NCBI GenBank assembly: GCA_965200645.1
Contig: CBDAUN010000003.1
Location: 1,488,001 to 1,552,000, forward strand
Length of the DNA stretch: 64,000 bases
Reading direction: 5' to 3'
Origin: CBDAUN01 sp965200645
GTDB taxonomy: Bacteria; Pseudomonadota; Gammaproteobacteria; Arenicellales; JAJDZL01
In this document: piece after piece, positions 36,738 to 45,711 of the stretch
How positions within the stretch are numbered: position 1 is the first letter of the stretch
Layout: the number at the start of each line of letters is the position of its first letter
Position numbers and translations under genes: made by a program
The notes under the pieces: generated by a model
Seen by the model: the letters and a program-made list of their open reading frames with translations, nothing else
What the model was told of the DNA's origin: nothing
Databases searched by the model: none

Positions 36738-38156
36738 ATGGCTGACAAACCACGAATTGCAATCGGTGGCGTGTGGCATGAAACCAACACCTTCGCAGTT
36801 GGCTTAACCACATTTGACAACTTTGAAGATTATCAGTTCGCTCGCGGTACTGAAATTTTGCAACGTTATGCCAATACAAACACCGAATTGGGTGGATTTA
36901 TTCAAAAATTGGCCGAATTCGATATGGAGCCGGTGCCACTGTTGTATGCAGCCGCAGTACCCTCTGCGATTATTTCGGCAGATGCAGCTGAGAGAATTTG
37001 TGATGAACTCATCGACCACTTACGTAAAAATGCCCCAGTGGATAGTCTGGCCATTGCTCTGCACGGTGCTGCCGTAGCACAAAACGCACCAGAATATGAT
37101 GCGTACGTGCTGAGAAGAATTCGAGATGAAGTTGGCGATGACATACCAATTGTCTGCCCATTCGACTATCACGCTAACTTAAACAGTGAAATTGTCCAAC
37201 AAGCGACCTTGTTAACGGGGTACGACACTTATCCACATATTGACATGGCGGATAGAGGAGCAGAATCGATTGAAATTCTCAATGCCATTCAGTCGACGGG
37301 GAAAGTTCCGAACAAAGCATTTAGACGAATTCCCGTTGTTACGACTCCGTTGAAGCAGCAAACTGATGAACCTCCAATGCGGGACATTATGCAGTTGTTA
37401 CGCGAAGTTCAGCAAAAGCCTGATGTGGTGTCAGCGTCGGTAGCCATGGGTTTTCCCTACACGGACAAACAGTACCGTGGTGCAAGTGTGCTGGTCTATT
37501 CGCACATTCAGGAAGTGGCGGATGAATATGTGAACTTGTTGACCGATGCGATAGTGGATGCAAGTGAAGAGTTTCAGCCCGAAGTTGTGACGGTAGAAGA
37601 TGGGGTTAGACAGGCTGTGGTGAGTCGAAAAACCCCCGTAGTAATCGTGGAATCTGCTGACAACGTCGGCGGCGGCAGTGCCGGTGATGCAACTGATGTA
37701 CTTCAGGCTTTGCTAAAGCAGAACGCTCAAGGTTCGGTCATTGTTATCGCTGACCCGGAAGCAGTCAAGGCGGCCAAGCAGGTTGGCAAGGACGGTAAGT
37801 TTGAATTTAGCATTGGTGGTAAAACGGATGACCACCACGGAAACCCTGTTTATGTGGAAGGTGTTGTGACTAACATCTGCGACGGAGTATTCGAGCACAA
37901 GGGTTCGTATATGACTGGATTCATAACTTCTATGGGCGACACCGCAGTAGTAGATTCGAATGGAATCCTAATTGTACTTACCTCACTTCGCACCATGCCG
38001 TTTGATGCAGAACAACTGCGCTGTGTCGATATTGAGCCTAAAGGTCAGAAAATTATCGTAGTTAAATCCGCAATCGCTTGGAAAGCAGCATATGGAAATA
38101 TTGCGAATAAAGTGGTGCTGGTAGATTCGTCAGGTGTCTGCCCCGTAAACGTTTAA
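36738..38156 (+). CDS. M81 family metallopeptidase (MlrC-like)
   Basis: 472-residue MlrC/DUF1485-DUF1028-type zinc protein. The N-terminal domain carries IAIGGVWHETNTF, LHGAAVA (His) and CPFDYHANLN (Asp, His), the likely zinc ligands. The C-terminal domain has ESADNVGGGSAGDAT. The family was named for microcystin-degrading MlrC but is widespread in bacteria that consume other amide compounds, so the natural substrate here is unknown. Confidence 0.9.
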   Translation: MADKPRIAIGGVWHETNTFAVGLTTFDNFEDYQFARGTEILQRYANTNTELGGFIQKLAEFDMEPVPLLYAAAVPSAIISADAAERICDELIDHLRKNAPVDSLAIALHGAAVAQNAPEYDAYVLRRIRDEVGDDIPIVCPFDYHANLNSEIVQQATLLTGYDTYPHIDMADRGAESIEILNAIQSTGKVPNKAFRRIPVVTTPLKQQTDEPPMRDIMQLLREVQQKPDVVSASVAMGFPYTDKQYRGASVLVYSHIQEVADEYVNLLTDAIVDASEEFQPEVVTVEDGVRQAVVSRKTPVVIVESADNVGGGSAGDATDVLQALLKQNAQGSVIVIADPEAVKAAKQVGKDGKFEFSIGGKTDDHHGNPVYVEGVVTNICDGVFEHKGSYMTGFITSMGDTAVVDSNGILIVLTSLRTMPFDAEQLRCVDIEPKGQKIIVVKSAIAWKAAYGNIANKVVLVDSSGVCPVNV

Positions 38157-38185
38157 TCCGTCATTTAATGGTTCCTTGGCGCGAG

Positions 38186-38494
38186 TTAATCAATGTCTAT
38201 TACACTGGTCATCTCGGTATAGGTGTTTGTAACTATCCTTACCGCAATGCGACCGTTCTTTGGTCTTCTGAATGGTGTCGATTTGAGTGAAATACATGCT
38301 GTCACGAAGTTCTGGAGCCAAACTTCTACAGAAACCCTTAATCTGTTTGGACGCCTGCCTTCCTGCTTCTCATTCGTGGCGCGAAAATTCGCGTTAAACT
38401 TCCAATGTCCACTAGGTTCAACGTAGGGATTATTAATAACCGGATTGATCGGTTCGGTGCCAGTCACTGATTTGGAAATTCCCTCATCGGTCAA
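38186..38494 (-). pseudogene. Remnant of a type III-like restriction/helicase protein N-terminus
   Basis: A 102-codon frame, isolated in a gene-poor stretch. Residues 15-50 (INPVINNPYVEPSGHWKFN, EGRRPNR) closely follow the N-terminus I recall for BPTD_3080-family restriction endonuclease/DEAD helicases (NPVINSPF.EP.RHF, EGRRPS). Real members are over 800 residues; here only this piece is left and the rest of the frame is not recognisable. It looks like the head of a lost restriction gene. Confidence 0.45.
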
Positions 38495-38786
38495 ATCAGA
38501 TGTTCTGAAGATCGATTCTACGTCACGTTAACATCCCTGTGCAACTTGTGGCACACACCCCTAAGACAGGTGATCTCAAATTAGAAAGTAAAAGCTAATT
38601 TGCATGCGAGAAGTTCGGCCTAACCAGACTCTCAAACCATTAGGTTACAACCTGTTTGCTAAGGAATACTTCGGCCAGTTACGCAAGGTTGACGGATTGG
38701 AGTAGTGCTTACGGGGGACTAACTGCGCCATCACTTTATACTTCGGATTGAATTGTATGAATCCTCAAAGAAACTCTCCATTATCC
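38495..38786. other. Gene-poor stretch with further debris
   Basis: Apart from the fragment at 38604-38705 this stretch shows no supported gene. Stops are frequent in all frames and no RNA gene is seen. It is the boundary between the M81 gene and the Rieske cluster. Confidence 0.4.
38604..38705 (+). pseudogene. Possible fragment of a polysaccharide-export (SLBB/Wza-like) protein
   Basis: A 33-codon frame: MREVRPNQTLKPLGYNLFAK, ending QLRKVDGLE. The LKPLGYNLF part resembles the LKPFGYDLFAG segment that precedes the export domain in Wza/GfcE-like proteins. Too short for certainty; if right, it is a decayed end. Confidence 0.25.
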
Positions 38787-39167
38787 TCAAAGCAATCCTC
38801 GTTCTTCCAAAACTTTTCTTGCAACTCTAAAGCATTGAAGACTTTGAGGAACGCCACAATAAATTCCAATAACGTGAATGATTGATCTGATTTCCTCCTT
38901 ACTCACTCCGTTATTTATTGCTCCATTACAGTGAATCTCCCATTCATGCATCTTGTCGAGCGCACCGAGCATAGTCAAATTCATCATTGATCGAGTTTTT
39001 GCATCGATGGTGTCATCGCCCCAGCCAAATCCCCAACACCACTGCGTCATCGCTTCCTGAAAAGGTCGGCTAAATTCGTCAGCGCTTGCTAGATTTTGCT
39101 CAACATACTCTTCGCCAAGTGTAGACTTGCGTGCATTTAAACCTCTTTCAAATAGTTCCTTGTCCAT
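38787..39167 (-). CDS. Carboxymuconolactone decarboxylase (CMD) family protein
   Basis: 126-residue CMD/AhpD-like helical protein from the ATG at 39167 (MDKELFERG), which has a GAGGAG site nine bases upstream; the longer frame into the Rieske gene lacks support. It contains MHEWEIHCNGAINNGVSKEEIRSI and GIYCGVPQSLQCFR, the active region of the family. It could decarboxylate a ring-opening product or act as a peroxidase-like protein. It overlaps the end of the Rieske gene by 20 bp, indicating coupled expression. Confidence 0.85.
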   Translation of the reverse strand: MDKELFERGLNARKSTLGEEYVEQNLASADEFSRPFQEAMTQWCWGFGWGDDTIDAKTRSMMNLTMLGALDKMHEWEIHCNGAINNGVSKEEIRSIIHVIGIYCGVPQSLQCFRVARKVLEERGLL

Positions 39168-40287
39168 CCAGTAAACTCCTCTCTTGCAATTTCGATTTAT
39201 GACCCCTGTACTCAACTGCTTGCCGCATCCAGCCTTGCAATACTTTTATCGAGTGCTCTGAATTCACACCTGAGTTGGGGTCAACTACCAAAGGTCCAGG
39301 TCGATAACCTTTGCTGTTCAAGCCTCGCTGCACCGATTCAACCAAATGAATATCTTCCTCTACTGTTGTTTCACGATCCTGAATTGCCAACTGGCGAATA
39401 GTATCGGATTCTTCTCCACCGACTGTAAACCAACCCCGCCAAACTTCAACCGTATCCACACTTAGTGGACGCCAATGGTAAGTGTTTAAAACATTGCCGG
39501 GATACACTTGAAAGGAAAACATCGGCCATAAAAACCATGATGAATATTTTCCGGCATTAAGATTCGACTCCGTATTGATTTCGTAACTCATTTGGTCCAA
39601 GTTTTGGCACTCTGTGGTATGTCGCAAACAATGTCCTTGCGGTTGAATGTCATAGGTTTCAGGTTTAATCACGCCGCTTGAAAATGTTTTGTGATTGATT
39701 CGACAGTGATAGCACTCTGAGTAATTTTCAACTGATAACTTCCAATTACAGTTTTCTTCAACAGTGACCCACTCCAATAGTGCCAATTCAGCGATTTGCG
39801 GCACATACTCTTGCAATTCCTGACGAGCATTCGGAAACCACTCGTCCATTGGCGCAGCATGGTCATCCAAGTTGATGAAGATAAAGCCATGAAAATTCTC
39901 AACACGTACTTCAGTCAGGCATATTTTGGAAATGTCCAAACCGGGTACAGACTTTAAGTTAGGGCCACCCATAAGTCTGCCAGCCAAATTGTAGGTCCAG
40001 TTGTGATAAGGACATACCAATAGTCTGGTTTGACCACTTCCGGACACCAACTCGTGTGCTCGGTGCTGACACACGTTGTAGAAAACACGAACTGCATGAT
40101 CCTTTCCCCGCACACAAAACAAGTTTTGTCCAGCAACTTCAAATGAAACGTATTGACCAACCTGACGTACTTGAGATTCATGACAGGCAAACTGCCAGGT
40201 TTTCGACATCATACCCAATTGTTCCTGACTGAAGACTTCAGGTGCCAAATAGTATCGAGCTTCAAGTGAATGTACGAGATTGTTCAA
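39148..40287 (-). CDS. Rieske non-heme iron oxygenase, alpha subunit
   Basis: 379-residue ring-hydroxylating/N-demethylating oxygenase. The Rieske [2Fe-2S] ligands are in CQHRAHELV and CPYHNW (Cys-His, Cys-His). The catalytic domain's ENYSECYHCRINH gives the mononuclear iron histidines. This ENYxECYHCxxxH arrangement is shared with quaternary-amine demethylases such as GbcA, CntA and stachydrine demethylase, so oxidative N-demethylation is my first guess. No ferredoxin-reductase subunit gene is adjacent, so it must use an unlinked one. Its ATG overlaps the stop of the RpiR gene as ATGA. Confidence 0.88.
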   Translation of the reverse strand: MNNLVHSLEARYYLAPEVFSQEQLGMMSKTWQFACHESQVRQVGQYVSFEVAGQNLFCVRGKDHAVRVFYNVCQHRAHELVSGSGQTRLLVCPYHNWTYNLAGRLMGGPNLKSVPGLDISKICLTEVRVENFHGFIFINLDDHAAPMDEWFPNARQELQEYVPQIAELALLEWVTVEENCNWKLSVENYSECYHCRINHKTFSSGVIKPETYDIQPQGHCLRHTTECQNLDQMSYEINTESNLNAGKYSSWFLWPMFSFQVYPGNVLNTYHWRPLSVDTVEVWRGWFTVGGEESDTIRQLAIQDRETTVEEDIHLVESVQRGLNSKGYRPGPLVVDPNSGVNSEHSIKVLQGWMRQAVEYRGHKSKLQERSLLDGQGTI

Positions 40288-41201
40288 CTCATCTCTCCAT
40301 TGGCAGTTTCGTATATTTGTAGGCTGTAGCGTCGTGCATGGATTTGTTCAATTCTTGAAGTTGCCTCCCGGTCCTCCCCTGCAATCACAAATGCCATCAT
40401 AGCCTCAAGCAATGCCGCTGCCGCCACCGTAGACGGAAAAAATTGAGGCGTATCCGTATGCACTATGAATTTGTAATCACTTGCAGTTACGATTGGCGAG
40501 GCCAAACTGTCCGAAATAGCTGTGACAGTCACATTTTGTTGCTTCGCAACTTCCACAGCACGAACCACCTCTGCACGATAGGGTTTAAAAGTCATTGCAA
40601 TTAGAACATCCCCTTCAGTTGCTCGTGCTAAATCATCAATCGCATTACTGCCATTCTTCGGAATAGCAATGAAATTATTTCTGGCCATATCACCTAGATA
40701 AGCAAATCCGTTTGCCAATGTCGAATTAACACCCACCCCGAGTATATACACCCTCTTCGCCCGCACGACCGCGTCAGCAACCTCCTTCATCTGAATGGCA
40801 TCTGCTGATGCGAAGGTGTTCTCAATGTTAACTATGGCGCTTTTAGCCAGGTCAGCATAAAGGCTCGATAGCTTACCCCCCTTGGATAGCGATTGCAGCC
40901 AAATTGCCCGGTCCAGAAAATCCACCTGCCCACTTCTGATCTGCTCACGAAAGGGTTTACGAAAATCTTCATACCCACTAAATCCAACAGACTGCGCCAT
41001 ACGCACAACCGTGTTCGGCTTAACCCTGGCGGCATCAGCAATTTCGCGAACCGAACAGACTCCCACAGCATTGGGATTATCTAAAATATAGGTGGCAACC
41101 TTACGAACTTCTGGTGTCATGACCGACAACTTCCCTGACATCTCATCCAGCATGCTACGTGGACTAAGGCTATCTTCGTTTGGTACATTTACTCCTTTCA
41201 T
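40284..41201 (-). CDS. MurR/RpiR-family transcriptional regulator
   Basis: 305 residues: N-terminal HTH_6 domain (about 20-95, EIADAARVKPNTVVRMAQSVGF) and C-terminal SIS sugar-phosphate-binding fold (about 130-265, RVYILGVGVNSTLANGF, VLIAMTF). It is the head of the leftward regulator-Rieske-CMD operon and is divergent from the flavin demethylase gene across only 30 bp, so it very likely controls both directions. SIS regulators bind phosphosugars as a rule; betaine-type ligands have also been suggested for related ones. Confidence 0.9.
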   Translation of the reverse strand: MKGVNVPNEDSLSPRSMLDEMSGKLSVMTPEVRKVATYILDNPNAVGVCSVREIADAARVKPNTVVRMAQSVGFSGYEDFRKPFREQIRSGQVDFLDRAIWLQSLSKGGKLSSLYADLAKSAIVNIENTFASADAIQMKEVADAVVRAKRVYILGVGVNSTLANGFAYLGDMARNNFIAIPKNGSNAIDDLARATEGDVLIAMTFKPYRAEVVRAVEVAKQQNVTVTAISDSLASPIVTASDYKFIVHTDTPQFFPSTVAAAALLEAMMAFVIAGEDREATSRIEQIHARRYSLQIYETANGEMS

Positions 41202-41231
41202 ATATCATTATGGTATATTTGTACTAATACA

Positions 41232-43718
41232 TTGTCAAACCATAAAGCGCCGTTTCGAGCTAGAGTGAACCGGACCAATTCATTACCTACTTCCGCCAGG
41301 GTCGTGGTAATTGGTGGCGGCATTATGGGCTGTGGAATTGCCTATCACCTTGCTCACGAAGGCTGGAAGGATGTTGTGTTACTGGAAAAGGCCGAATTGG
41401 CCTCTGGCTCAACCTGGCACGCCGCCGGACAAATCACGCAATCCGTATCGAACATCGGTCTTGGCAGATGTGTCGGCTACAACATAGACCTGTATTCAGG
41501 CAAACTTGAAGCAAAAACAGGTCAGTCCGTGACTTGGCACGGTTGCGGTTCAATTCGACTCGCCTATACCGAAGATGAAATGGACTGGCTGCGCCACACC
41601 ATCAGCGTGGGTCGGGCTTTAGGGTTTTGCATGGAGTTGATCACCTCCAAACGTATCGCTGAACTGCATCCTTTCTATAACTTGGACGGAATTATTGGCG
41701 GACTCCACACGCCAGACGACGGACATGTTGACCCATCAGGGGTCACCCATGCACTGGCAATTGGTGCTAGAACGCTTGGTGTAAAGATCATTCGTCGTTG
41801 TCGAGCAACTGACATCAATATGAACAACAGTGGCGAATGGATCGTTAAAACAGATCAAGGCGATATCACCTGTGAACACGTTGTCAATGCCGCCGGCACT
41901 TATGCAAGACAAATTGGAGAATGGAACAGCCTCCAACTTCCCATGACATCAATGACTCATCACTATCTTGTAACTGACACGGTTCCAGAGTTTTTAGACT
42001 TACGTTCAGAACTCCCGGTGATTCGAGATGATCGCATGGTATCCGGCTATGTGCGTATGGAACAGAAGTCCGGTTTGATTGGAATCTATGAAAAGGAATC
42101 ACCTAACACTGTTTGGCTAGATGAATGTCCCTGGGAGGCAGAAAATGAACTGTTCGAAGTGGATTACGACCGCATCATGCCTTGGCTCGACAATGCATTC
42201 GAGCGAATGCCCGTCTTGTCCAAACTTGGAATTAAGCGAGGTGTTCATGGAGCAATATCTCACCCTCCGGACGGTCATCCGCTGATTGGGCCGGCACCCA
42301 AAACCACTAACTACTGGTGCTGCTGCGGAACTCAAATTGGAATTGGCTGGGGTCCGGGTCTAACCCGAGAACTGGCTCGCTGGATGGTGCATGGAGCAGC
42401 CGATATATCCATGCGTGAATTTGATCCCAGACGATTTGGCGATTACGCAAACAAGAAATGGCAAGTCATTAAGGCCAAAGAAGATTACTGCCTGCGACAT
42501 GAAATTCCTTTTCCACATTTCAACCGAAACGCCGGACGTCCGGTAAAACGTAGTGCACTCTACCACAAGCTTATGCAAAAAGGTGCGGTATTTGAAGAAG
42601 TTTTTGGCCATGAACGCCCGCGCTGGTTTGCAAAAAATGGTATCGCGCAGCACGATCACTACTCTTTTAAACGAAACGAACTGCATGACATCCTAAAAAA
42701 TGAAATACAAGCTGTTCGTGAACGGGTTGGCCTAATGGACATCACTGCATTTACCAAAGTGGAGGTCTCGGGAACTGATGCGCAAGCATTTATCGATCGA
42801 CTTGTGGCCAATCGCCTGCCAACGAGAAAAAATGGGATCATTCTGACCCACCTCCTGAACAGACGAGGTCGAATCGAAATAGAACTTACCGTAGCTCGAA
42901 TCAGCCAAAAACGGTTTTATCTCATCTGTGCGGCGTTTTTTGAACAACGTCTGGTTGACCACCTCAACCAATATCGGATTAACGAAGACGTAACGATTGA
43001 AAATCTTACCGATCAATGGTCAGCTGTCGCCATACAAGGCCCGCGGTCACGAGATGTACTGGGGACTAACACCGATGCAGCTTTAGATAATGCCAACTTT
43101 CCGTGGCTGACGGCCCAGCAAATTTCGATCGTGGGCAAACCTGCCGTAGCAATGCGACTGTCATATGCCGGTGAATTGGGTTGGGAAATCCATTGTCCCA
43201 ACGAGTGCATGCCGGCAATCTATGATAGTTTTTGGGAGTCGGGAATAGATTACCGAATTACTGACTACGGATCATTCGCAATGAATACAATGCGAATGGA
43301 AAAGATGTTCAAAGGCGCAAATGAATTAACCAATGAAGTCACTCTGCCAGAGGCAGATGTAATGCGCTTTGTGAAACTCAAAAAAGGTGACTTTGTAGGC
43401 AGAGCAGCAACCGAAGCCAGCTCAACTGCTGACAATAAGTGGCTTTGTGTTTACTTGTCGATTGAACCCGATGGAATCTATGACGGCCATGGCGGAGAAG
43501 CGGTGATTTATAAGGACAAATGTATAGGCTCTACGACATCGATGGCGTTTAGTCACACAGTTGGAAAAATATTGGCATTCGCGTACATTGACCCCGAATT
43601 TGCAAACCCAAACTTAGAGCTCGAGGTTCTGATTGCAGGCAATCCTCGTCAAGCTACACTATTGGAAAGACCTGTATACGACCCAGAAAATATTCGCCCG
43701 AGGACAGATGCCTTATGA
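41232..43718 (+). CDS. FAD-dependent demethylase with C-terminal GcvT domain (dimethylglycine/sarcosine dehydrogenase-like)
   Basis: 828-residue two-domain protein. The N-terminal DAO-type FAD fold starts VVVIGGGIMGCGIAYHLA, and GSTWHAAG carries the His that covalently binds FAD in dimethylglycine and sarcosine dehydrogenases. The C-terminal half is GcvT-like (RERVGLMDITAFTKVEVSGTDA, then AIQGPRSRDVL, and SYAGELGWEIH), which transfers the released one-carbon unit to tetrahydrofolate. It oxidatively removes N-methyl groups. Start is TTG at 41232. It overlaps the next gene by four bases. Confidence 0.92.
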   Translation: MSNHKAPFRARVNRTNSLPTSARVVVIGGGIMGCGIAYHLAHEGWKDVVLLEKAELASGSTWHAAGQITQSVSNIGLGRCVGYNIDLYSGKLEAKTGQSVTWHGCGSIRLAYTEDEMDWLRHTISVGRALGFCMELITSKRIAELHPFYNLDGIIGGLHTPDDGHVDPSGVTHALAIGARTLGVKIIRRCRATDINMNNSGEWIVKTDQGDITCEHVVNAAGTYARQIGEWNSLQLPMTSMTHHYLVTDTVPEFLDLRSELPVIRDDRMVSGYVRMEQKSGLIGIYEKESPNTVWLDECPWEAENELFEVDYDRIMPWLDNAFERMPVLSKLGIKRGVHGAISHPPDGHPLIGPAPKTTNYWCCCGTQIGIGWGPGLTRELARWMVHGAADISMREFDPRRFGDYANKKWQVIKAKEDYCLRHEIPFPHFNRNAGRPVKRSALYHKLMQKGAVFEEVFGHERPRWFAKNGIAQHDHYSFKRNELHDILKNEIQAVRERVGLMDITAFTKVEVSGTDAQAFIDRLVANRLPTRKNGIILTHLLNRRGRIEIELTVARISQKRFYLICAAFFEQRLVDHLNQYRINEDVTIENLTDQWSAVAIQGPRSRDVLGTNTDAALDNANFPWLTAQQISIVGKPAVAMRLSYAGELGWEIHCPNECMPAIYDSFWESGIDYRITDYGSFAMNTMRMEKMFKGANELTNEVTLPEADVMRFVKLKKGDFVGRAATEASSTADNKWLCVYLSIEPDGIYDGHGGEAVIYKDKCIGSTTSMAFSHTVGKILAFAYIDPEFANPNLELEVLIAGNPRQATLLERPVYDPENIRPRTDAL

Positions 43719-44818
43719 ATTCAATACCAACCGAAATGCGGGCCTTTGTACTCACTGGCCACGGTGACCTCTCAAAACTTGAATATCACACTGATTGGCC
43801 AACACCAACACCAAAGTCTAATGAGGTGCTAGTGCAGGTTAAGGCCTGTGGGCTAAACAACACGGACATCAATACCCGAACAGGTTGGTATTCAAAGTCC
43901 GTCACTGGTCAAACTTCCTCAGATGGCTACAAAAATACCGAAGACTTTGATGCTGCCTGGGGTGGTAGTTCAATTCAGTTTCCGCGAATTCAAGGAGCTG
44001 ATATTGCCGGTATAGTGGTGCAAATTGGTGGAAGTGCTAATGGTGACCTGCTAGGGAAGAGAGTGCTGATTGATGCTTGGCTACGAGATTGGGACGATCC
44101 CACTGACTATTATCAGTATGGCTATCTTGGTTCAGAAGCAGATGGCGGGTATGCAGAATATGTTGCTATAGATGAACGTCATATACATCCAATTAAGAGC
44201 AACCTGTCAGATGCCGAATTGGCGACATTTGCCACAGCTTACGGCACAGCGGAAAACATGCTGGACAGGATTGGCGTAGACTCAAGCGACACAGTATTAA
44301 TCACTGGTGCATCCGGCGGAGTCGGCTCCGCACTCATTCAGTTGGCAAATCGACGTGGTGCAACAACTATTGCCATGACGAGCTCGTCCAAATACGATCA
44401 AGTTCAGGAAATTGGGCCGAATGCCATCATTTCCCGCAACCCTAAAAATCTCCAATCGGAACTACAAAAGGCCATAGGACAAGACTGTGTCAGCGTTATT
44501 GCGGATGTTGTAGGTGGCGATTACTGGCCAACACTCATCGAAACTATTCAGCGCGGTGGCAGGTACGTGTGCTCCGGAGCAATTGCCGGACCAATTATCA
44601 GTGCTGATTTACGAACGATATACCTCAACGACTTGACGTTATGCGGTTCTACTACACCAAAATCTCACACATTCGGGAATATGGTGAAGTACATCGAACG
44701 CAGTGAAATCAGGCCGCTTCTTTCAAAAGCGTTTCCGCTTCATCAATTGCACGATGCACAAAAAGCCTTTGTGGAAAAAGCATTTACCGGAAAAATAGTG
44801 GTAACAATGGATGACTAA
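43715..44818 (+). CDS. Zinc-type/quinone-oxidoreductase-like MDR reductase
   Basis: Medium-chain dehydrogenase/reductase, 367 residues. GroES-like N-terminal domain (VKACGLNNTDINTRTGWYS; GADIAGIVVQIG), then the Rossmann domain with TGASGGVGSALIQLA. The structural Cys4 zinc lobe is not seen, so it fits the quinone-oxidoreductase side of the family. Coupled by ATGA overlap to the flavin demethylase. It may reduce a keto or unsaturated intermediate in the same pathway. Confidence 0.85.
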   Translation: MNSIPTEMRAFVLTGHGDLSKLEYHTDWPTPTPKSNEVLVQVKACGLNNTDINTRTGWYSKSVTGQTSSDGYKNTEDFDAAWGGSSIQFPRIQGADIAGIVVQIGGSANGDLLGKRVLIDAWLRDWDDPTDYYQYGYLGSEADGGYAEYVAIDERHIHPIKSNLSDAELATFATAYGTAENMLDRIGVDSSDTVLITGASGGVGSALIQLANRRGATTIAMTSSSKYDQVQEIGPNAIISRNPKNLQSELQKAIGQDCVSVIADVVGGDYWPTLIETIQRGGRYVCSGAIAGPIISADLRTIYLNDLTLCGSTTPKSHTFGNMVKYIERSEIRPLLSKAFPLHQLHDAQKAFVEKAFTGKIVVTMDD

Positions 44819-44836
44819 TCTTGAAGAATACTACCA

Positions 44837-45146
44837 GTGAAAATTAGTCGTATTTCGATCTGGCAGTTAGACTTAAATCTCAAAGAATCATACTGGTTGT
44901 CCGGCGGAAGGCTCAAATTTGAAAAACTAGACTCAACACTGGTTTGCATCGAATCAGATGAAGGTGTTTCAGGTTGGGGCGAGGGTTGTCTCTGAGGACA
45001 CACTTATCTGCCGGCTCACGGCCCAGGAATTCGGTCTGCTATGAGCATTCTTGCATCAGCGATTCTTGGTTGTGACCCGCGTTCCATCGCATCAGTCAAT
45101 CGCATAATGGATCAAGTATTACCCCGACCATGGCTATGTCAAGTCC
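44837..45146 (+). pseudogene. Broken mandelate racemase/muconate lactonizing enzyme gene, 5' part
   Basis: From GTG at 44837 the frame reads KISRISIWQLDLNLKES and GVSGWGEGCL, typical of the MR/MLE N-terminal cap domain, then stops at TGA (44993-44995) where relatives usually have Trp. Reading through gives GHTYLPAHGPGIRSAM and DPRSIASVNRIMDQVLP, then an extra C shifts the frame. The element copy A follows at 45147. The 3' part of the gene is at 47135-47885. Confidence 0.85.
44964..45146 (+). repeat. 183-bp direct repeat, left copy
   Basis: This stretch of the broken MR/MLE gene is repeated at 46953-47134 with about six substitutions and one missing base, in direct orientation on the two sides of element A. 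It is too long for a usual target-site duplication. Both copies share the TGA and the extra C near the end, so the gene was already damaged before the repeat formed. Confidence 0.9.
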
Positions 45147-45711
45147 AATGTGAAAGGTCTTGGTTCAGAATAACAAGTTAATCATGGTGGTATGCGGCCG
45201 TTTGGTGTAGCATGTTGGGTGGAGAACAGAAGAATTTAACTCAGGTGTTTTGGTCAGCAACAAGCATGAAGCCTGAAGTGACCAAAGGCGAATTTTCAGT
45301 TCACGGATGGCGTTCAGTCCTCGTTCGACCTGTTTTTTTCATGATAGAAGATTAACTGACTTCAGATTTCGACACTCAGTTGTGCTAGTTCGGTGAATTG
45401 AAGGCTTGATTCAAAAATCGCTACAAACTAAAAGGTTTACAATGTCACTGAGTGATGGACCATCACGGCAGGACAGAAACGATGGAAGTTTTTGAACCGC
45501 TCTGACACTTAAAGATACAGGCTTAGGTACTTTAATTGCTTGATGGTGGCCATGGGTGTCGCACTCGGATTCATTGCGTTCGACTTTGTGTGCATCGCGG
45601 CTGAGTTGTTTTACTGCAGATCATGCAGTCGTGGCATGTTTTGATAGTTCGGCATGGTCCAGCGCAACCTTTGACGTATAGCACAGTCATCAAACCACCC
45701 GGAGAGTTAAA

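Noticed and set aside
41202..41231. Possible dyad in the 30-bp gap between RpiR and the flavin demethylase
   Set aside because: Only three outer base pairs match; too weak to call an operator, though the short gap still implies shared control.
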